64,000 nt of DNA from Cyathus striatus (GCA_025738555.1 JAOVFP010000009.1:4216001-4280000), one strand, 5' to 3'. Counted from the first letter of the stretch, positions 45,811-60,320 are shown. Notes: generated by a model not told the origin, from the sequence alone. Program-made: numbers and translations.

Positions 45811-48642
45811 TATTATATAGGGAAGTGCATGGGTAACCTGTGGGTGTTTTGATGATGACCCACACCCATACCTGTCTGAACCCTTACCCATGAACCCACA
45901 GGTTCTTCATATTTAAATCCAATTTGAATATTTCAAGTTTTCAACTATTAGAATCAAGTAGACTAGTTATTTTAAATGCTAGGATTATTGGAACAAAGCT
46001 GGTGTCAATGTGTCAAAGCTAATTGTATTATTATTAAGCTTGTAGTGTTATTGTGAAGCAGAACAGGAAGAAAGCTATTGATGTGCTGAATTTGTGATTT
46101 GTATTTAAATAGAACTAATATATATTGTAATACTCAAATAATCATCGCAAACCACAGGCTGTAAGTTCAAGGGAGAGATAACACAGATTATGTATAAACT
46201 AGTATAAAGGAAGTAAACAATAGATTCAAAACTTCTCTAATATGAAATTACTCAGTTCAAATACTGTTCAGTTTCATTTCTATTCCAATGTATTACACTC
46301 CTAGAGTGGAAGGAACCTAGGATTTCTCTGGGGTGCTTGCTTTTCCTCCTCCTCCCTGTCCTTCTTATATATCTGTTACAAATAAAACTGTACAGTACCT
46401 ATATATGGAAAGGAACTACTCTAGACTACTTTATATGATGACATAATGTTGTTTCCAACAATCAAACAGTGGGATAATTTCAGAGTACAAGTACAAAGTC
46501 ACATGACTTGCCCTGGGCTGCAACTACCACAGTAACCAGTTCGGAGATAACAGCTCTAATGCCTTGTGTTTGATCATGTGACAGGAACATGTGGAATGTG
46601 TTCCCTTAGCTAACAATCAAGTACTGGGTGCATGTACATAGTCTTTTGGACTTGAGTAATTAAATAACACACATCTTGTATTATTCCTTTAGTATATATC
46701 AAATAGATATTTCTGCTGGCAGTGCAGGACTCAACTCCAGCTCTCAGATGTCCCAATCCCTTAGTAATGTATTCAAAATAGAATACTTTGATTGGCAGCT
46801 CGGGACTCACCCCAACCCTTGTACTCATGATGTGCATTACTAATACTGAGTTCTAATATTATATGACAAATAAAGAGATTTAACCATTAAATATTTTAAG
46901 GTGTATCACTATATATTACTAATAATGCATAAATCAGGTATTAAACACATCATACACAATTACAGAAAATGGTAGACAAAAGTGAAAGAACAGAAATAGA
47001 AGTATATGCAAAGAGATAAAGAAATAAGTACACAGATAGAAAATAAGCATAAAGATGAAGGTAAGAGTGTAGAAACAGTGATAAGTACTATTGCTACCCC
47101 AGAGATTATAAATCCCTGAGTGATTATAAAAATGGAATTACAGATGCAATTCTATGCGGATCACTATGAAACTTGGCACGAAATTCAGGCAGTATGTTAA
47201 CATTATTATTCTCAACTTATAGTGGAATACACGATGAAATGTGGTAGCTACATGTAAAATGATGACAAAATTGCATGAAATCTGAGAAAGAGCCAGATTG
47301 GAAGCCAGATTGGGCCAGATTGTATGCACATACAGATACAATTTTCTCGTAGGTACATTGTATGGACCTTGACAACACATTTGAAAAACAATTATGATGC
47401 TAGCTATCTGGTTTGAAGCATGACAAGCATGATTATTTCAAGCTCCACCTGAACACACCAAAATAAAGCCCTGAGCAACCTGAGTAACTTGAGCATTGCC
47501 TAAGTGACTTGTGAGTGACACATAACAAAAGATCTTGGCAGGCACTGGCAGACCTTTAATTCAGCAGCTGTGACATGCCCATTACTCAATTATAAACACC
47601 CAGGATTTAGGAGTCCCTGTGACTGGGAGGCATCCTCAAGATGATATTCCTCAAATATCCTCGAAATAAATACACATTCATTTAGATGAGTGAGTTCTCA
47701 ATGTGTCTGAAAATCCAAAGAGGATTGGAGGATGGGAAGGTATGTAATATTGTACAGGAATGAAAATTTTATTATCTCTGGGGTAGCAATAGTATAAGTA
47801 CAGAGACAAAAGGAGAAATATGGATACAAAGCTAGAAGTTTAGAGACAATGACATGAGCACAGAGACATAGGTCAAAACACAGAAATAAATGTAGCACCA
47901 CAGAGAAAAATGAGCACACAAACAAAGAAATATTCAAAGAGATGAAGATAGGAGTGCATAAACAATGATGTAAGCACAGAAACAAAAGGAGGACCACAGG
48001 AATGAAGTTAGATGCACAGTAACTATGCTAGTAGAATAAACACCATATGGGTTATGTATACCTGTGCTCTTCCCTAAAGTCTACAACTTGTATTACAAAG
48101 CAATAGCGGTTGCAATACTCAAGTTTTAACATGTGAATTAGCAATGAACTTGCATCTTGCACACCTGTACAGTCTCAAGCCCCTCAATCACATATGACAA
48201 AGCAATTGAACTTTGACACATTGATTGTCAGCATGGATTTGATTACAATTCACAAAAGTCTTATTTTACAGTGCTTTTCATATTGATATAGACTTAAAAT
48301 TTTGTTAGTATACATCGGAGTTATATGGCCATCATTGCCAGATCCACAGCCAAACCACTGGATCTTGGTTGCCCCACTGCTCTCCACTGTACTACTGCAT
48401 TGCAGTGTCCCAACTGCTGCTATGTCTCTTCACCCATCCTGCACATAGACATGGTTCAATTCTGGGCCACAAAGGTTGTGAATGATGGGCCCATTGGCCT
48501 GGAGAGCATAGTTATGAAACATGGCTGGATTAAATGAGAGATATTGCTCATTGTGGTGAAGAAAATGATGCAGAACAAATTGCTGATAAGGCTGCAGGAT
48601 GTGGGGAGGTGGATATTGAACAGTAATTTGCACTCCCCCAAG
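45811..48642. other. Mostly non-coding (right arm)
   Basis: Mirror of 28241-31072; contains the SINE-like pair at about 46683-46843. Confidence 0.35.
46683..46843 (-). repeat. SINE-like double unit, right arm
   Basis: Mirror of 30040-30200. Confidence 0.4.
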
Positions 48643-48832
48643 AGGTCTGTATGGATCTGTATGGATCTGTGCAGATTCCATGCGGATCCATACAGACCTG
48701 TACAGACCTGTACAGATACCATACAGAATTTATATAGTAGCTATTATTATTATTAGAGGTGATTATTCTATATGGATTCCATACATATTCTGCATGGATT
48801 CTGTGTGGATTTATGCATTGCTGCCTTGTCAC
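48643..48832. repeat. GTAC-rich module next to the solo LTR, right arm
   Basis: Mirror of 28051-28240. Confidence 0.55.
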
Positions 48833-48837
48833 ACTAT

Positions 48838-49498
48838 TGTCACGACCGTGCCCCTAGCCTGACTTGGCGGCGGAGTACGAGAGAGTGACTGCGGAGAAGC
48901 GAGGGTGAGTGTAAGACGAAAGCGGAGAACAATAACTCAGGGGTAGGACTTCGGCTTCAGCTTATGTGCTGCGCCCCTGGGATTCCCGGTCCTGGATTTC
49001 GGAGTAAGGGCAAGCCCTTCGGAGAAGACGAGAGACGGAGGACGAGAGATGTAACTCAAGTCAGACGAAAGGGTGAGGACGTAGTTCAATACGAAACTGA
49101 AGACTAAAGTACAAATCGAGTACTACTTAAATACTGGAGACTCGGAGTAAGTAAAGGCCGCTGGCCAAGGCTAGCGGAGAAGTACGGTCAGGGTAGGCGT
49201 ACGTAGAATGAAGACTATAACTAATTAAACATAATAAAACGCGTCGGAGAAGTGAGTGCGTATGGCGGTGTAAAGTAAAACAGATAGTGGCGCACTTAAG
49301 AATGATAAGTGACTCACTATGAGATGTATACTACATTACTGAGGGGATAGCTCAGTAGAACGGAAGAAAGGAAACAAGAGTAATCTATGTACAGTAATCA
49401 GTATGTAATACTAAGAGCGTAAGCAAGGTTCGGAGTAAGCAAAGGAAAAGGCAGAGTAAAGCATAGGAGTCCGGAGGTAGGCGATACGGGATATGACA
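48838..49498. mobile_element. Solo LTR, 661 bp, right arm
   Basis: Mirror of 27383-28045, two bases shorter. Flanked by ACTAT on both sides (48833-48837 and 49499-49503), the reverse complement of the ATAGT duplication in the left arm. Confidence 0.88.
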
Positions 49499-49503
49499 AC
49501 TAT

Positions 49504-50228
49504 ACAAAATCCATGATACACTCAATATATAGTATCATTTTCAATGCATAGTATCACACTTAATGCTTAGTGTTATGCTTAATGTATAGTGTCACACTCA
49601 TCACTTAGTGTTATGCTTAATGCATAGTGTCACACTCAATACTTAGTGTCATGCTTAATGTATAGTGTCACACTTAATGCATAGTGTCACGCTTAATGCA
49701 TAGTATCACACTCAATGCTTAGTGTCACACTTAATGCATAGTGTCATGTTTAATGTATAGTGTCACACTCAATGTTTAGTGTCACGCTTCGTCACACTCA
49801 ATGCTTAGTGTCACACTCAATGCTTAGTGTCACACTCAATGCTTAGTGTCACACTCAATGCTTAGTGTCACACTCAATGCTTAGTGTCACACTCAATGCT
49901 TAGTGTCACACTCAATGCTTAGTGTCACACTCAATGCTTAGTGTCACACTCAATGCTTAGTGTCACACTCAATGCTTAGTGTCACACTCAATGCTTAGTG
50001 TCACACTCAATGCTTAGTGTCACACTTAATGCATAGTGTCATGTTTAATGTATAGTGTCACACTCAACATTTAGTGTCACACTCAATGCTTAGTGTCACA
50101 CTCAACACCTAGTGTCATGCTTAATGCATAGTGTCACATTTAATGTATAGTGTCACATTTAATGTATAGTGTCACACTCAACACCTAGTATCACACTCAA
50201 CACCTAGTGTCATGCTTAATGCAGAGTG
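49504..50228. repeat. 19-bp GTGTCAC satellite, inner array, right arm
   Basis: Mirror of 26672-27377 with one more 19-bp unit: twelve homogeneous units at about 49793-50020 against eleven in the left arm. Confidence 0.93.
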
Positions 50229-50233
50229 TCACA

Positions 50234-50469
50234 TGCAAGGAAATAAGTATAATAAAATTCTGTACAGAATTTTCAGGTCTGTAATGTGGAATTCCGAGGA
50301 ATTCTGCATAATCCGTACGGAATTTTCGGAATCTGTGCGGAATCTGTACAGACCCAAAAAAACCTCTGCCAAAATGAAAAAAATCTGTGCAGATTCCACA
50401 TGGATTCGAAAATTCTGTACAGATTCCACATGGATCCGTACAGAACACATGGCTAAGTGTAAAGAGCTC
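50234..50469. repeat. GTAC-rich palindromic module, right arm, inner
   Basis: Mirror of 26430-26665. One G is missing in GGATTCGAAAAT near 50402 relative to the left arm. Confidence 0.75.
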
Positions 50470-51085
50470 CTCAACCTTCACTTGAATTTTCACTTGAATG
50501 TAACTTGATTGTCACTCAAATATACTAGCTTAACTCACTCAATTTTATGTCAATAAATTTAATTGTACTTCTTGTGTACTTCACTCTCATCTGCCCTCCC
50601 ACTCATTGTTTCCCACGCCTCCGCTTATCAATGTGCTGCATGATAATCTTCCCGCTCATTGTTTCCCATGCTCCACTTAATTATTGTGTTGCTTAATTGA
50701 TGTCTGAGCATGATAATGAGGAAGGGTGCCCATCAACAGATCACCCATCAATTATGTGCAGCGGTGTTGAGGAAGTGAGTTTGATGGCATTGATGGATGT
50801 CAATAACAGCAGTTGCAAACGTGGATGGGGGCGAAAAGAAGCATGTGAAAATTTGAACAAGGCAGAATGTTGAAGGAAAAAGCAGGCGGGAGGCGGGACA
50901 GTGGGGAGACTGTGATAGTAATGTAGAGTATAAGTATTTATTAGACACTTACCTTTACAGACTTATTTTTTTAATAACTTGAATGTGATTTGAATTGTTA
51001 CTTGAATTGTCACTTGAGTGCAACTCAAATGCAACTCGAACTCACTTGAACAAAATTGTTGTCAACTGGAATTCTTGTAAGCCCC
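50470..51085. mobile_element. Shortened copy of the Helitron-interrupting element, right arm
   Basis: Mirror of 25812-26429. Its TTCTTGTAAGCCCC end touches the start codon of the ORF at 51087. Confidence 0.7.
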
Positions 51086-51086
51086 A

Positions 51087-51758
51087 ATGAAAAGGAACCT
51101 TCTAGAAATGGATGATAATGCCATAGAGGCAGCAATGGCATCCACTGCCACTAAAAATACGGGTTAGCTTCCCTTTTTGTTCTACCAACAAATCCTTTAC
51201 TACCTCACCTCAATATAGTTCAACTACCTAAAGGTTTTTGAGAACCAAGCCTTCTCCCTAACTATGCCAACAACAACATACAGCTGCGAAAAAACAAACT
51301 AATTGAATTACCATATCATGATGCAAAGAACAATATTATCCATCCCAACAACATTTACTCTGATTTAAGTGAGGGCACTCTAGTCACTATTGATTCTCCC
51401 ATTTGGATTTGGATGCCCAATCCAAACAAAAAGGTTTTTTTTTCAATCACATTTAAGTAGTACTTTCTCATCTATGACAGGTTTTTCAACTTCAAATAAA
51501 AAACCTGCGCATTATGGCACCTCTGACCTGCTGGTTAACATGCCAACCCTTACTCCTAACAACTCCACTACAAATAATCCTCCCTCATCTGCACCTGTTC
51601 AACCAATCCAACATTTTATGCCTTTCATACCACAGAAACCAGCTCAAACCACCACCACCCCTGGAGCTAGCACCTCTCAAACCACATCAGATGTTGAACC
51701 TCCCTCCAAAAAGGGCTGCAATGCTTGCAATACTGAAGATAAACAAAAGAAGGTTTAA
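51087..51758 (+). pseudogene. Basidiomycete transposon-associated ORF, right arm
   Basis: Mirror of the 25141-25812 ORF: start MKRNLLEMDDNAIEAAMAS, frameshift near 51160, stop after QLPKGF at about 51241, then LRKNKLIELPYHDAKN, SEGTLVTIDSPIWIWMPNP. In this arm the homopolymer near 51435 is nine bases instead of eight, which breaks the frame before the Ser/Thr/Pro-rich C-terminal part that is still open in the left arm. Confidence 0.45.
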
Positions 51759-53610
51759 ATTATTACTTTTAATTTTCCAGCATGTACATCACTACTTATC
51801 AATATTGCGATTTCTTCTTTTTACTCCAACTATATCACTCTAAAATTGTTATTAAATTTTCTCCTATCATATTCATAATTCTACCCTATGTCATATAAGT
51901 ATTGTAATGATATATCTTGTGTTCCTTCCCTCTAATTCAATGTATCAGCAGCAACCAATGACACTATTGTGAGGTAGTGGGCTATGCCACATGCCAGCCC
52001 TATATCTTTATTCCTACTACCTTTTAAGGCAGTTGGGTTATAGGGACATCTGGATTTCCCTATAAGGTAATTTACAGGCTCATGAATGGGATCTCAACTG
52101 GATTGGCTGGAGCCTTGTGACTGCTGACAAATTTCACTTGTCTCAAGTCATTTCACCCCATGTCATCATCTTCTCATTTTCATCTTCACTGCTAACTTTC
52201 CCGCTCATTCATTCATCCCCTTTTCATTAACATCACCCTGTTTTCTATATCTTTCATGTCTTCCTGGTACTCTGTAATTACTGTGCTCATTCGCCTGATT
52301 GCAAATTGTGTGGGCATTGATAAGACTAACTTTTAGAGAATGTTTATTTACATAGTATTAACACCACCAACAAAGAACATATATTCCAAGTTAGATTTAT
52401 ATTTAGTTTGAGGGCATAAGAGTTTCAAGTATAATAAAATGAACAATGTATTTAATAGTAGATAGTGCGATTGCTTTCAGATACTTTCAGAACAGACTTT
52501 CAGATTTCAGATTTATACTCGGAATTTCAATATCAATTCAGAACATACTCTACTGCAAGAATGGAAGTACAGCCGGTGTGGTGCTTAAGGTATTCTAAAG
52601 GTATGTCTAACTACTTATATATTTAATTACATGGCAGTGGTCTCATGCACGATGGTATAGGTAAGGTAAATAGTACATCATAATGTCCTAGTGCATCCTA
52701 ATGGTCAAAGAGGTATTTCTACCCCTCCATACAAGAATTCATGAGGGCACATTCAGTTTCAGAGATGCATTAAGTGCCATGCCATGCTATTAATAGGCAT
52801 GCATCAAGACACATGCTAATACATGTGCTAATTCTGGCCAAGTACTCAGATATAACAGATACCAGTGTTTCCAGTAATGGTGTATCTGATGGCACCACCC
52901 AATGTGCCATGGGTAGTATTCTGCACATGTTTCAAAGTCCTGGGGGCATATGGTTTCCCGCATGGTGGCAGTTTTACACAAAGAGACATATGGGTGCTCC
53001 TGGTTATTCAAGAGACTGCATGATAGCTATGAGTGTCAGTATCTGGTGGGACCAGTGGTACTAAGAGTTCTATATTCTGAAGTATTTCCCTGAAGTCATG
53101 TGAGTGTCTAACTTAGTACTGGGTGTGTTATTCTGGGTACAGAGAAGTACTAATACATTCCAGAGTATTATCTTTAGGTTCTTTTCTTTATTATATAGTT
53201 ATCTAGTACATTGTAATGGATGTAGGAATCATCAAGCTGCCCAAATATATTGTTATGTCGAATCCCTTGATTCATATCAGAGGTGATACTTTGACTGGCA
53301 GTGCGGGACTCAACCCCAGCCCTTGGACTCCTCCCTTGATAGTGTACTCATGTAGAATACTTTAGCTGGCGGCTCGGGACTTGCCCCAACTCTTGGACTC
53401 TTGGACTTGATTTGCTAACTGTATTACTAGCATCAGATGTCTATTATATTTCGAAAAATAACCCTTATATTTTACTAGGCATATCAGCATGGCACTCTAT
53501 CATCCTCATACACAAACCCTCACACTGCCCACCACCCTCCATACAGGAGCAAAACCAATTCACCTCCATAATATAGTATGTTCTATTATCCTATCATTAT
53601 ATATTAGTTT
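51759..53610. other. No recognised gene (right arm)
   Basis: Mirror of 23292-25140. It carries the TAGTGGGCTATGCCACATGC module at about 51978-51997 and the SINE-like pair at about 53251-53404. Confidence 0.4.
53251..53404 (-). repeat. SINE-like double unit, right arm, second locus
   Basis: Mirror of 23497-23650. Confidence 0.4.
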
Positions 53611-55590
53611 CTTACCCTCTCCTTCCTGCTGAACTATCTATTCATCTTGCTGCTCATTGTTCTGCTAACAAGTGCCTGAACTCCTACTCAAACTATGATA
53701 GATGACCTCAAGTTGTTTGACTTACTTGATTGATGCCCACACACACAGATGACCAAACCATGGCATTTCCAAATCCTAGCCATATCCAACAACATCCAAA
53801 CACTTGCACAACTGCTTATCCTCCCTAAACGCATCCACCTCACAAGTGGAACACTAACACTCACAATGCACATCTTGACAATATACTAACTCTACATCCT
53901 CCCCCTCTCCCCTCTCCTCCTTATCATTTCCCTTCTGCTAAGCATACCAATTACTATTGGTAGGTTACAAGTATGGCAGTCCCTCCAGAACAGAGTGGAG
54001 GCTTCACCAGTGGGCTGATTGGGCCATTGTTGGTGTGGTGGGCATGTGGCTTTGGTGCTGCGGTGTTGCAAGGGGCACCTTGAGAGTCACTGCTGCTGGC
54101 ATTGTTGGCAGTTGGTACTTTGTTGAGTGCATCTTCTTTCCTCTTCTTTATTTTTATACTTTTACTAATAAAGTTATTCATAAAAGTCAAAATGCACCCC
54201 CACCAATTATATCCTTGACCCATATCATCATGAATGCATTAACGTGTTCCATGTGTCCATCATTGGGGGGTATAGCCCTCTCTTTGCTTATACTCACCCT
54301 TCTCCATCTTCTTGCTCTACTGACATTCCTCATTCAATGTGTACCAATTGTGATGAAACATCTCTTGCCTTATATGCCCTTTATGCCCTTTTTACTTCAC
54401 CTGATTCTGTTTGCTATGATGGGTGTTAGATGGATTGGCATATATTGAGCGTGTAATGGACATCATGAGTGCTTATGTGCTGGTTTATGTTGGTATTACT
54501 GGGGATCAGTTTTGGGATTTGCCATGGAGGCTGAGGGCACTTGTGATCTTGTTTTCTCTTTTTGTTCTTTTTCATGAAGTACATTGTACTGATGATGATG
54601 ATAAATTTGGATAGCTCTGATATTGCTGCCTATGATTGCACCTTTGATGATTACTGTTTCTTTTGCATTGTTGACATATCTCTTTGTTGTGCATATGCTT
54701 GATGCACCGAATCAGGCTCTTGGAGCTGTGCTGCTTGTGGGGGGCATTACTGTGCTTGTGGGGAATTTTGTGTCGGGCTTGTGGAGGATACATGAGTTGA
54801 TTTTTTTAGTGTGATATTATGGATGAGTGCTGATTAAGGTGGATAGGATTGATATGCTGTACATATGTTACTGCATTGATAAGGATGTGGGTAAGAAGAG
54901 GATTTTGTTATTGTATGTTTTTCATTCTTTATCAGCTTGGTTTATAGTGTTGATTGTTGGATGTAGTTTGAGTATGATTTTTGACATGCAATGAACCCTC
55001 AGCCGTCTCCTCCATCCCAGCATGGGCAACAGCAACAGCAGGAATGTGATCTATTCCAGCAATCTCCCATTCAGCCAAATTTATTCCACCCTCAGGCTTG
55101 AGTGCCTTTGCAGATTACCCCATTATCACCCACCAGCCCAAGACAAACAAGGTTTGGGCTCTGTGCAGGTGTGTATGCACCACAAACACAAGTGCAGTGG
55201 TCTCCTCCTCAACTTTGCCAGCAACAATATTAATGAGTGCCATCTTTCCAATTCCAACATCTCCCACCTAATCACACACCTTTACAGACCTCCCCACTCC
55301 CACAAAGCTCAGGGTTATCATCACAGTTGCAATGGGGCAACTTGGTGATGTCTGCATCATTGAATTCAGGGCTGATGATAACACTTTCATTGCAGCCTCT
55401 TCCAGCTGGAAGTGAGGAAGAAGAGGTGGACCTGTTTTTGAGTGCTGAGAGGGATGAGTTGGAGGCTGAGGGGAGGGGGAAGGGCTCAATTATGAGGGAT
55501 GTGAGGAGTGGTGAGGATAGTGATAGTGTTAATGGGTCCAAGGTGAGTGGGGCTGAGAGTGGGTTTTTCTCTGGTCCTAGGTTCTTTTAG
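53611..55590 (+). CDS. CTL/Pns1-like choline-transporter-family gene (decayed or multi-intron), right arm
   Basis: Blocks in order: a membrane segment SFLLNYLFILLLIVLL (about 53620-53680); LYILPLSPLLLIISLLLSIP; HQWADWAIVGVVGMWLW; VARGTLRVTAAGIVGSWYF; SLGGIALSLLILTLLHLL; LAYIERVMD...YVLVYVGITGDQFW; IAPLMITVSFALLTYLF; DAPNQALGAVLLVGGITVLVG; GLVEDT; and DMLYICYCIDKDVGKKR. The order fits the Pns1/choline-transporter-like (SLC44) family, plasma-membrane proteins of about ten membrane segments. A GTATGT intron precedes a FEY-like junction. A Gln/Ser/Glu-rich tail ends GFFSGPRFF at the TAG at 55588-55590. Blocks lie in different frames, some separated by plausible introns and some by probable indels, so function is doubtful. 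Confidence 0.7.
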
Positions 55591-58500
55591 CGACTCTGCT
55601 ATGTTTTTGAGCATCCTCTGCCTTGGCTTTCTGTGAGCTGTAAGCTCTTGCAAGATCTCAATGCTCTATGACCAGTTCTTTGTGAAGTCTGAATGTCTAT
55701 GTGACTACAGGTTTTCCTGAGTGGGGGGAGTTATAGTGGGGAGTGAATTTTGCTTCGCCAGGTTTTTCCCCTATTGGAACTTCATACCCATTTGGAGTGG
55801 TATAATTTTTTGATTAAATGGAGCATCATATTGAAGTTGGCATGGGCATAGTGACTAGTGTGGAAGGATAGCTTCTTGGAGGCCAACTGATCAACAACAC
55901 TGCAGTCCGTGAGCACATGCCATCAACACCACTAGGCCCACATCACTGACAGACATAAAGAGTGAGTGCAGAACAGTGGAATGATGATGATGAATTTTGT
56001 ACCAGAACCGCAATAGCAATCGGCAGTGGGATGGGGGTGGTGGGAGAGGGTGGATGATGGGGGTGGCAGGAATAGAATGACATCAGTGAGGATATGAATT
56101 TGGTGTGAGCTCAGAGGTGGAATGACAACCCTTATGAGTAGTTAGATTGCTTAGCAATGTAGGTATATGTAGGTATGTATACATCTCACATTGACTATAA
56201 TTGAAAACGTTGGATCAGTGCTAGTGAATAAAATGTGCAGAGAACATAAGCAAAGTTAGCTTACACACAATCCAAGCCAATTGTCATCCATGTGTAATAT
56301 AACATTTCAAGCTAGTATTAAACATCAATATTTAGCTCTACATTCCTAAGCTTAACCAAATCAATCCAGGCCACTGTTGATACAATGTGCCAAATGAGAT
56401 AGGGATATTTCCCTATGCAAGATCCTCAAGGACCTGGAGAACCTCACAGCTCTTGCTGACTTTGTTAATGCTACTGGCCGCTTCAAACAAACATTAGGAG
56501 TGATACCTCATTGGAGTCCAACATGAGATGGCGACGATTAGGAGTGACACTGGGTTGAGGATGGGGAGGAGGAAATTTTTAGGCTTTACTTTATGTTCAG
56601 TTGAAAACAAGCTGGCTCACATCTGCACAACAACAACATACTGCACTGGCCACCAGGCCACAACACCACAACCAATGGTGCACGCTCACCCACAAGTGTT
56701 GCCACCAGACCAACCCTCCTGTTGTCTTGTCCCCTGAGCAGACATCCTGAGTTTATGTTATAACTACCAGCACTACCATACACTCTATTACATTGCACTC
56801 CCTTACCCCATACCTCACCTTACCCTTATGTAGACAATACATTGTCAAGACATATGGTCTTCCATCACAAATATAAAATACAGGATTTTTTTAAAAAAAA
56901 AAAAAAAAGCTCAGCCAATTGGTACTTGGTAGTATTAATGCTTAGTCATGCTTATTCTATATGCCTAGGGCTGAGCACCAAGCAAAAGCATCATTGCATG
57001 CAGTACTTCAACATCAACCTGCTGATGGTATTTTATTGAATGCTCATAATAAAAACTCTAAAGTGCAATACCTAATATTGGGAATGAAAACACTGAAGAA
57101 TAAGCTCATTTACTTCCAGCTCATTCCTTTCTACTTCTTGAATTCAAAGGTAATCCTGAGGTTTGTTCTTTCTTATAGCATTCAGGAACATGTTGCTAGT
57201 TTCACATGCAATACTCCTCATTTCCTTACACATTAAAAGCAAAAAGATACTCATGTGCAGTGTCAGTCCCATACTTACCATACCACAAATCAAATATCTA
57301 TGTAAAGTAACATTCTGAAACTCCACTCCAGTATGTATTATACTGAAATGAGTCTCAACAACTTAATTTCAGAGCTTGGAATTCCTGGCTTTGAGTTTAA
57401 TGGGTATGGCAATAACTTTATCACCAACTATGAATTCTCTCTGAATACTTGAATCTCAAAGGTATATTAATAAACATGCTTTTAACCTATCCAAACTCTG
57501 GTATCTCGACATTGAACTGTGATGGTCTCACATTTGCTATCATACTACCTCTTCATTACCTTGCTTACTGGCTTCTCAGAACATGATTCATCTACAGACA
57601 AACAAGAAAAAGACAGAGTTAGGGATAGTAACAGTTCAGGTGTTGAAACTTGATCAGCATTAACAAGAGAAATCTTGATTCATGTGTAATTTTCTTTGGC
57701 TTTATTCATGTATGATTCTACATATGCACCATGATCAGATTAACTGTTGTCTGTAGTAAGTACTTTAGTAATGTTACTTATGCTTCTTAGGCCTTGAGTA
57801 CTACTTATAAGTTATAACTTATAAACAAAGGCAACAATAGCCTCTACTTGAAGATGTTGATACACAGGGAATTTCCTGGATATTTCTAGTAATGGAGAGA
57901 CCAAGCAAATGAACCTTGTGGATAGTTGTCTCACAGCTGAGAAACACTGTTACAAGTCTTAGTTAATGTCACTGGGCCATCCATGGAAAAAGACTAATAG
58001 CTCCACCCCTTCCCAGCCTATGGGGATCACCAATCCCTATATGGCGTTGAGCATGATGTCACACAGTGTGACGTCATGCGCCCAAATTCTTGACCCAAGA
58101 TAAAACTGGTACAGTAATGTTGAATCTTGGGTGTTTCTCTTCATTATTTTTGTTCTGTAATACTATCATATATGTCCTATTTATATTTAAGTATTTATGT
58201 TGGAAGTAAAAGGTTAATTAAGGTATATATATGTATATTCTTTCACACTTTATTGAGTCACATCATAGTCAAAGCTCATATATCCATCACACCTCTGTTT
58301 CAAAGCCTATAAACCCTTCCATATATCTTATTTGATACATTTATCCTTATATAAATATATGAATTATAGGTAGTTATCATATACAGTATGGAATATGCAA
58401 TAAACTCAGTGATGTACAAGAATTTTGCTAAAATAATGGCTTGTTGACAAAAATAATGAGAATAGGCTGTTTTATTGCCATGTTTCTCTCATATAAACTT

Positions 58501-60320
58501 TACAGAATGGTATATATAAGATTTAAGAATGTATAGTCAATGAAAGTACATTAAACAGATACTTATTGATCTTATGTGTGCCACCTCACACCATTCCATA
58601 ATATTTTCACACACTCTTTGGCAGAGTGGCATTGTATCCTCAGTAGCTTCACAGAATCCCAATATTACAGCTGGTGTCAGTGACAAAAATAATTCAGTAA
58701 AAACAGGAGAATGAAACTGTTGAAACCGAATATTTATTTTGTGACCTATACCATAAGATAATGCCATCTAACATGCATGATTCAAATGTAAAGAATGTTT
58801 TCTGGACAATATAAGTCAATAGTTTTATTCTCTGTATTTAATTATGTGTTTTTCATTATGGGACCTGGTCAAACAAGTAAGATGCTGGTGACTAGATGCA
58901 GGAATACTGATTTTATGCCTCTTTACGCAGAATCATTGCATTATACCATGATTATACTAAAGATCTACACATATTACAAATGACCTGGTTACAATTCATT
59001 GAATCTACTGTGATATTATGCATAATACTTGTTATTTAATAGAGAATTGTAGTCTATGGTGAAGTTAACTCACCTATTAGGTGAACACTGTAGTAATTTC
59101 CCATGCTCTTTGGCAGGGCAAAACTTGTAACTACATCTGTTTCTCTAAATCACATTTTTTCACCTAGCTGTAATGACAAATAATACTCAGTTCACATATG
59201 AGTACAAAATGTTTAAGCCTGAATGTTTAATTTCGCACTTTTAAGGTGAGATATGGCACTGTTCACTGCAAGATTACATACTTCTGATTTTCTTTTCAAA
59301 ATTCTGAGTCACTGCATTTGTTATAATTGCTTTTTTGAACATATGTTACCAATGATGCAGTACCAGATAGTTTAAGTCTGAATTAAAGAAGCAAAAATAC
59401 TGCTTTGATGCCTATTTTGGCAGGGAGTTGGTGCTATATGCCAATTTATGGAAATCATAGTAGAGTAAAAAATAATTCAATTACATATCATAAAAGAACA
59501 TATATAAGTGTCCAATATGCAATTTATTTGAAAGATGTAGATAGGTGTATCAATAGTTATTCTACTGGGTCAATGCTGGAGGGTGTGTGACTGCATGACA
59601 GGAGTGTGACATGCCTGATTGGTAATCCCCACAGCCTATACCCATCATGCGGTCACCACACCATCAAAAGCCTGGTATTATATAAAGAATAGGGCCAGCA
59701 AGCAGCAAAGCCCACTACACTGTTGGTTAACTCTTGGTTATATCATTGTAACTCAGTTTGAATGACATAACTGTTATATATATTGATACACTGGCCTGAA
59801 AGTTGATACATGACTTACAGGTATAGTACATGTTAGGTTATATAGTATTAAGAAGTAATATTATGAAGTCTGGAAAAGAATCAAAAGAAGTGTACAATAA
59901 TGAAGAGTGCACTCACAAGCAAAGGATACATACTTTGAATCACCTAACCTTCCTTAGCCTTGCCCTCTACCTACACATGAGTCTTCCATGGCTTCTAAGC
60001 ACCTGGCAACATATCCTCTACCCCTAATCTTTCTCTCAATTGTGCCCCCTTCCCACTGCTATGTGGCTATGAGAGTGAAGTACTATTTGCATTTGTGTTG
60101 CTTGTGGGATAGCAATAACAACTAACAACCTGACTTCTGTCTACTTTGCTAGCAGGTAAAAATATGAGCATAATGAGCTATAATAGAGTGGTCAATTTCA
60201 CATAAACTTGTGGGTAATGAGAACACAATATAGCTGTGGTTCCTGAACTTGTATGGCAAGAGCAACAGACTGTTCACATTAAATTATGCAAAATTACCAG
60301 CTCTTAGAAATGCCCATGAT
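55591..60320. other. Long AT-rich stretch without recognisable gene (right arm)
   Basis: Mirror of 16585-21311. Fragments such as KDLENLTALADFVNATGRF (about 56428-56484) look protein-like but are isolated. Confidence 0.4.
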
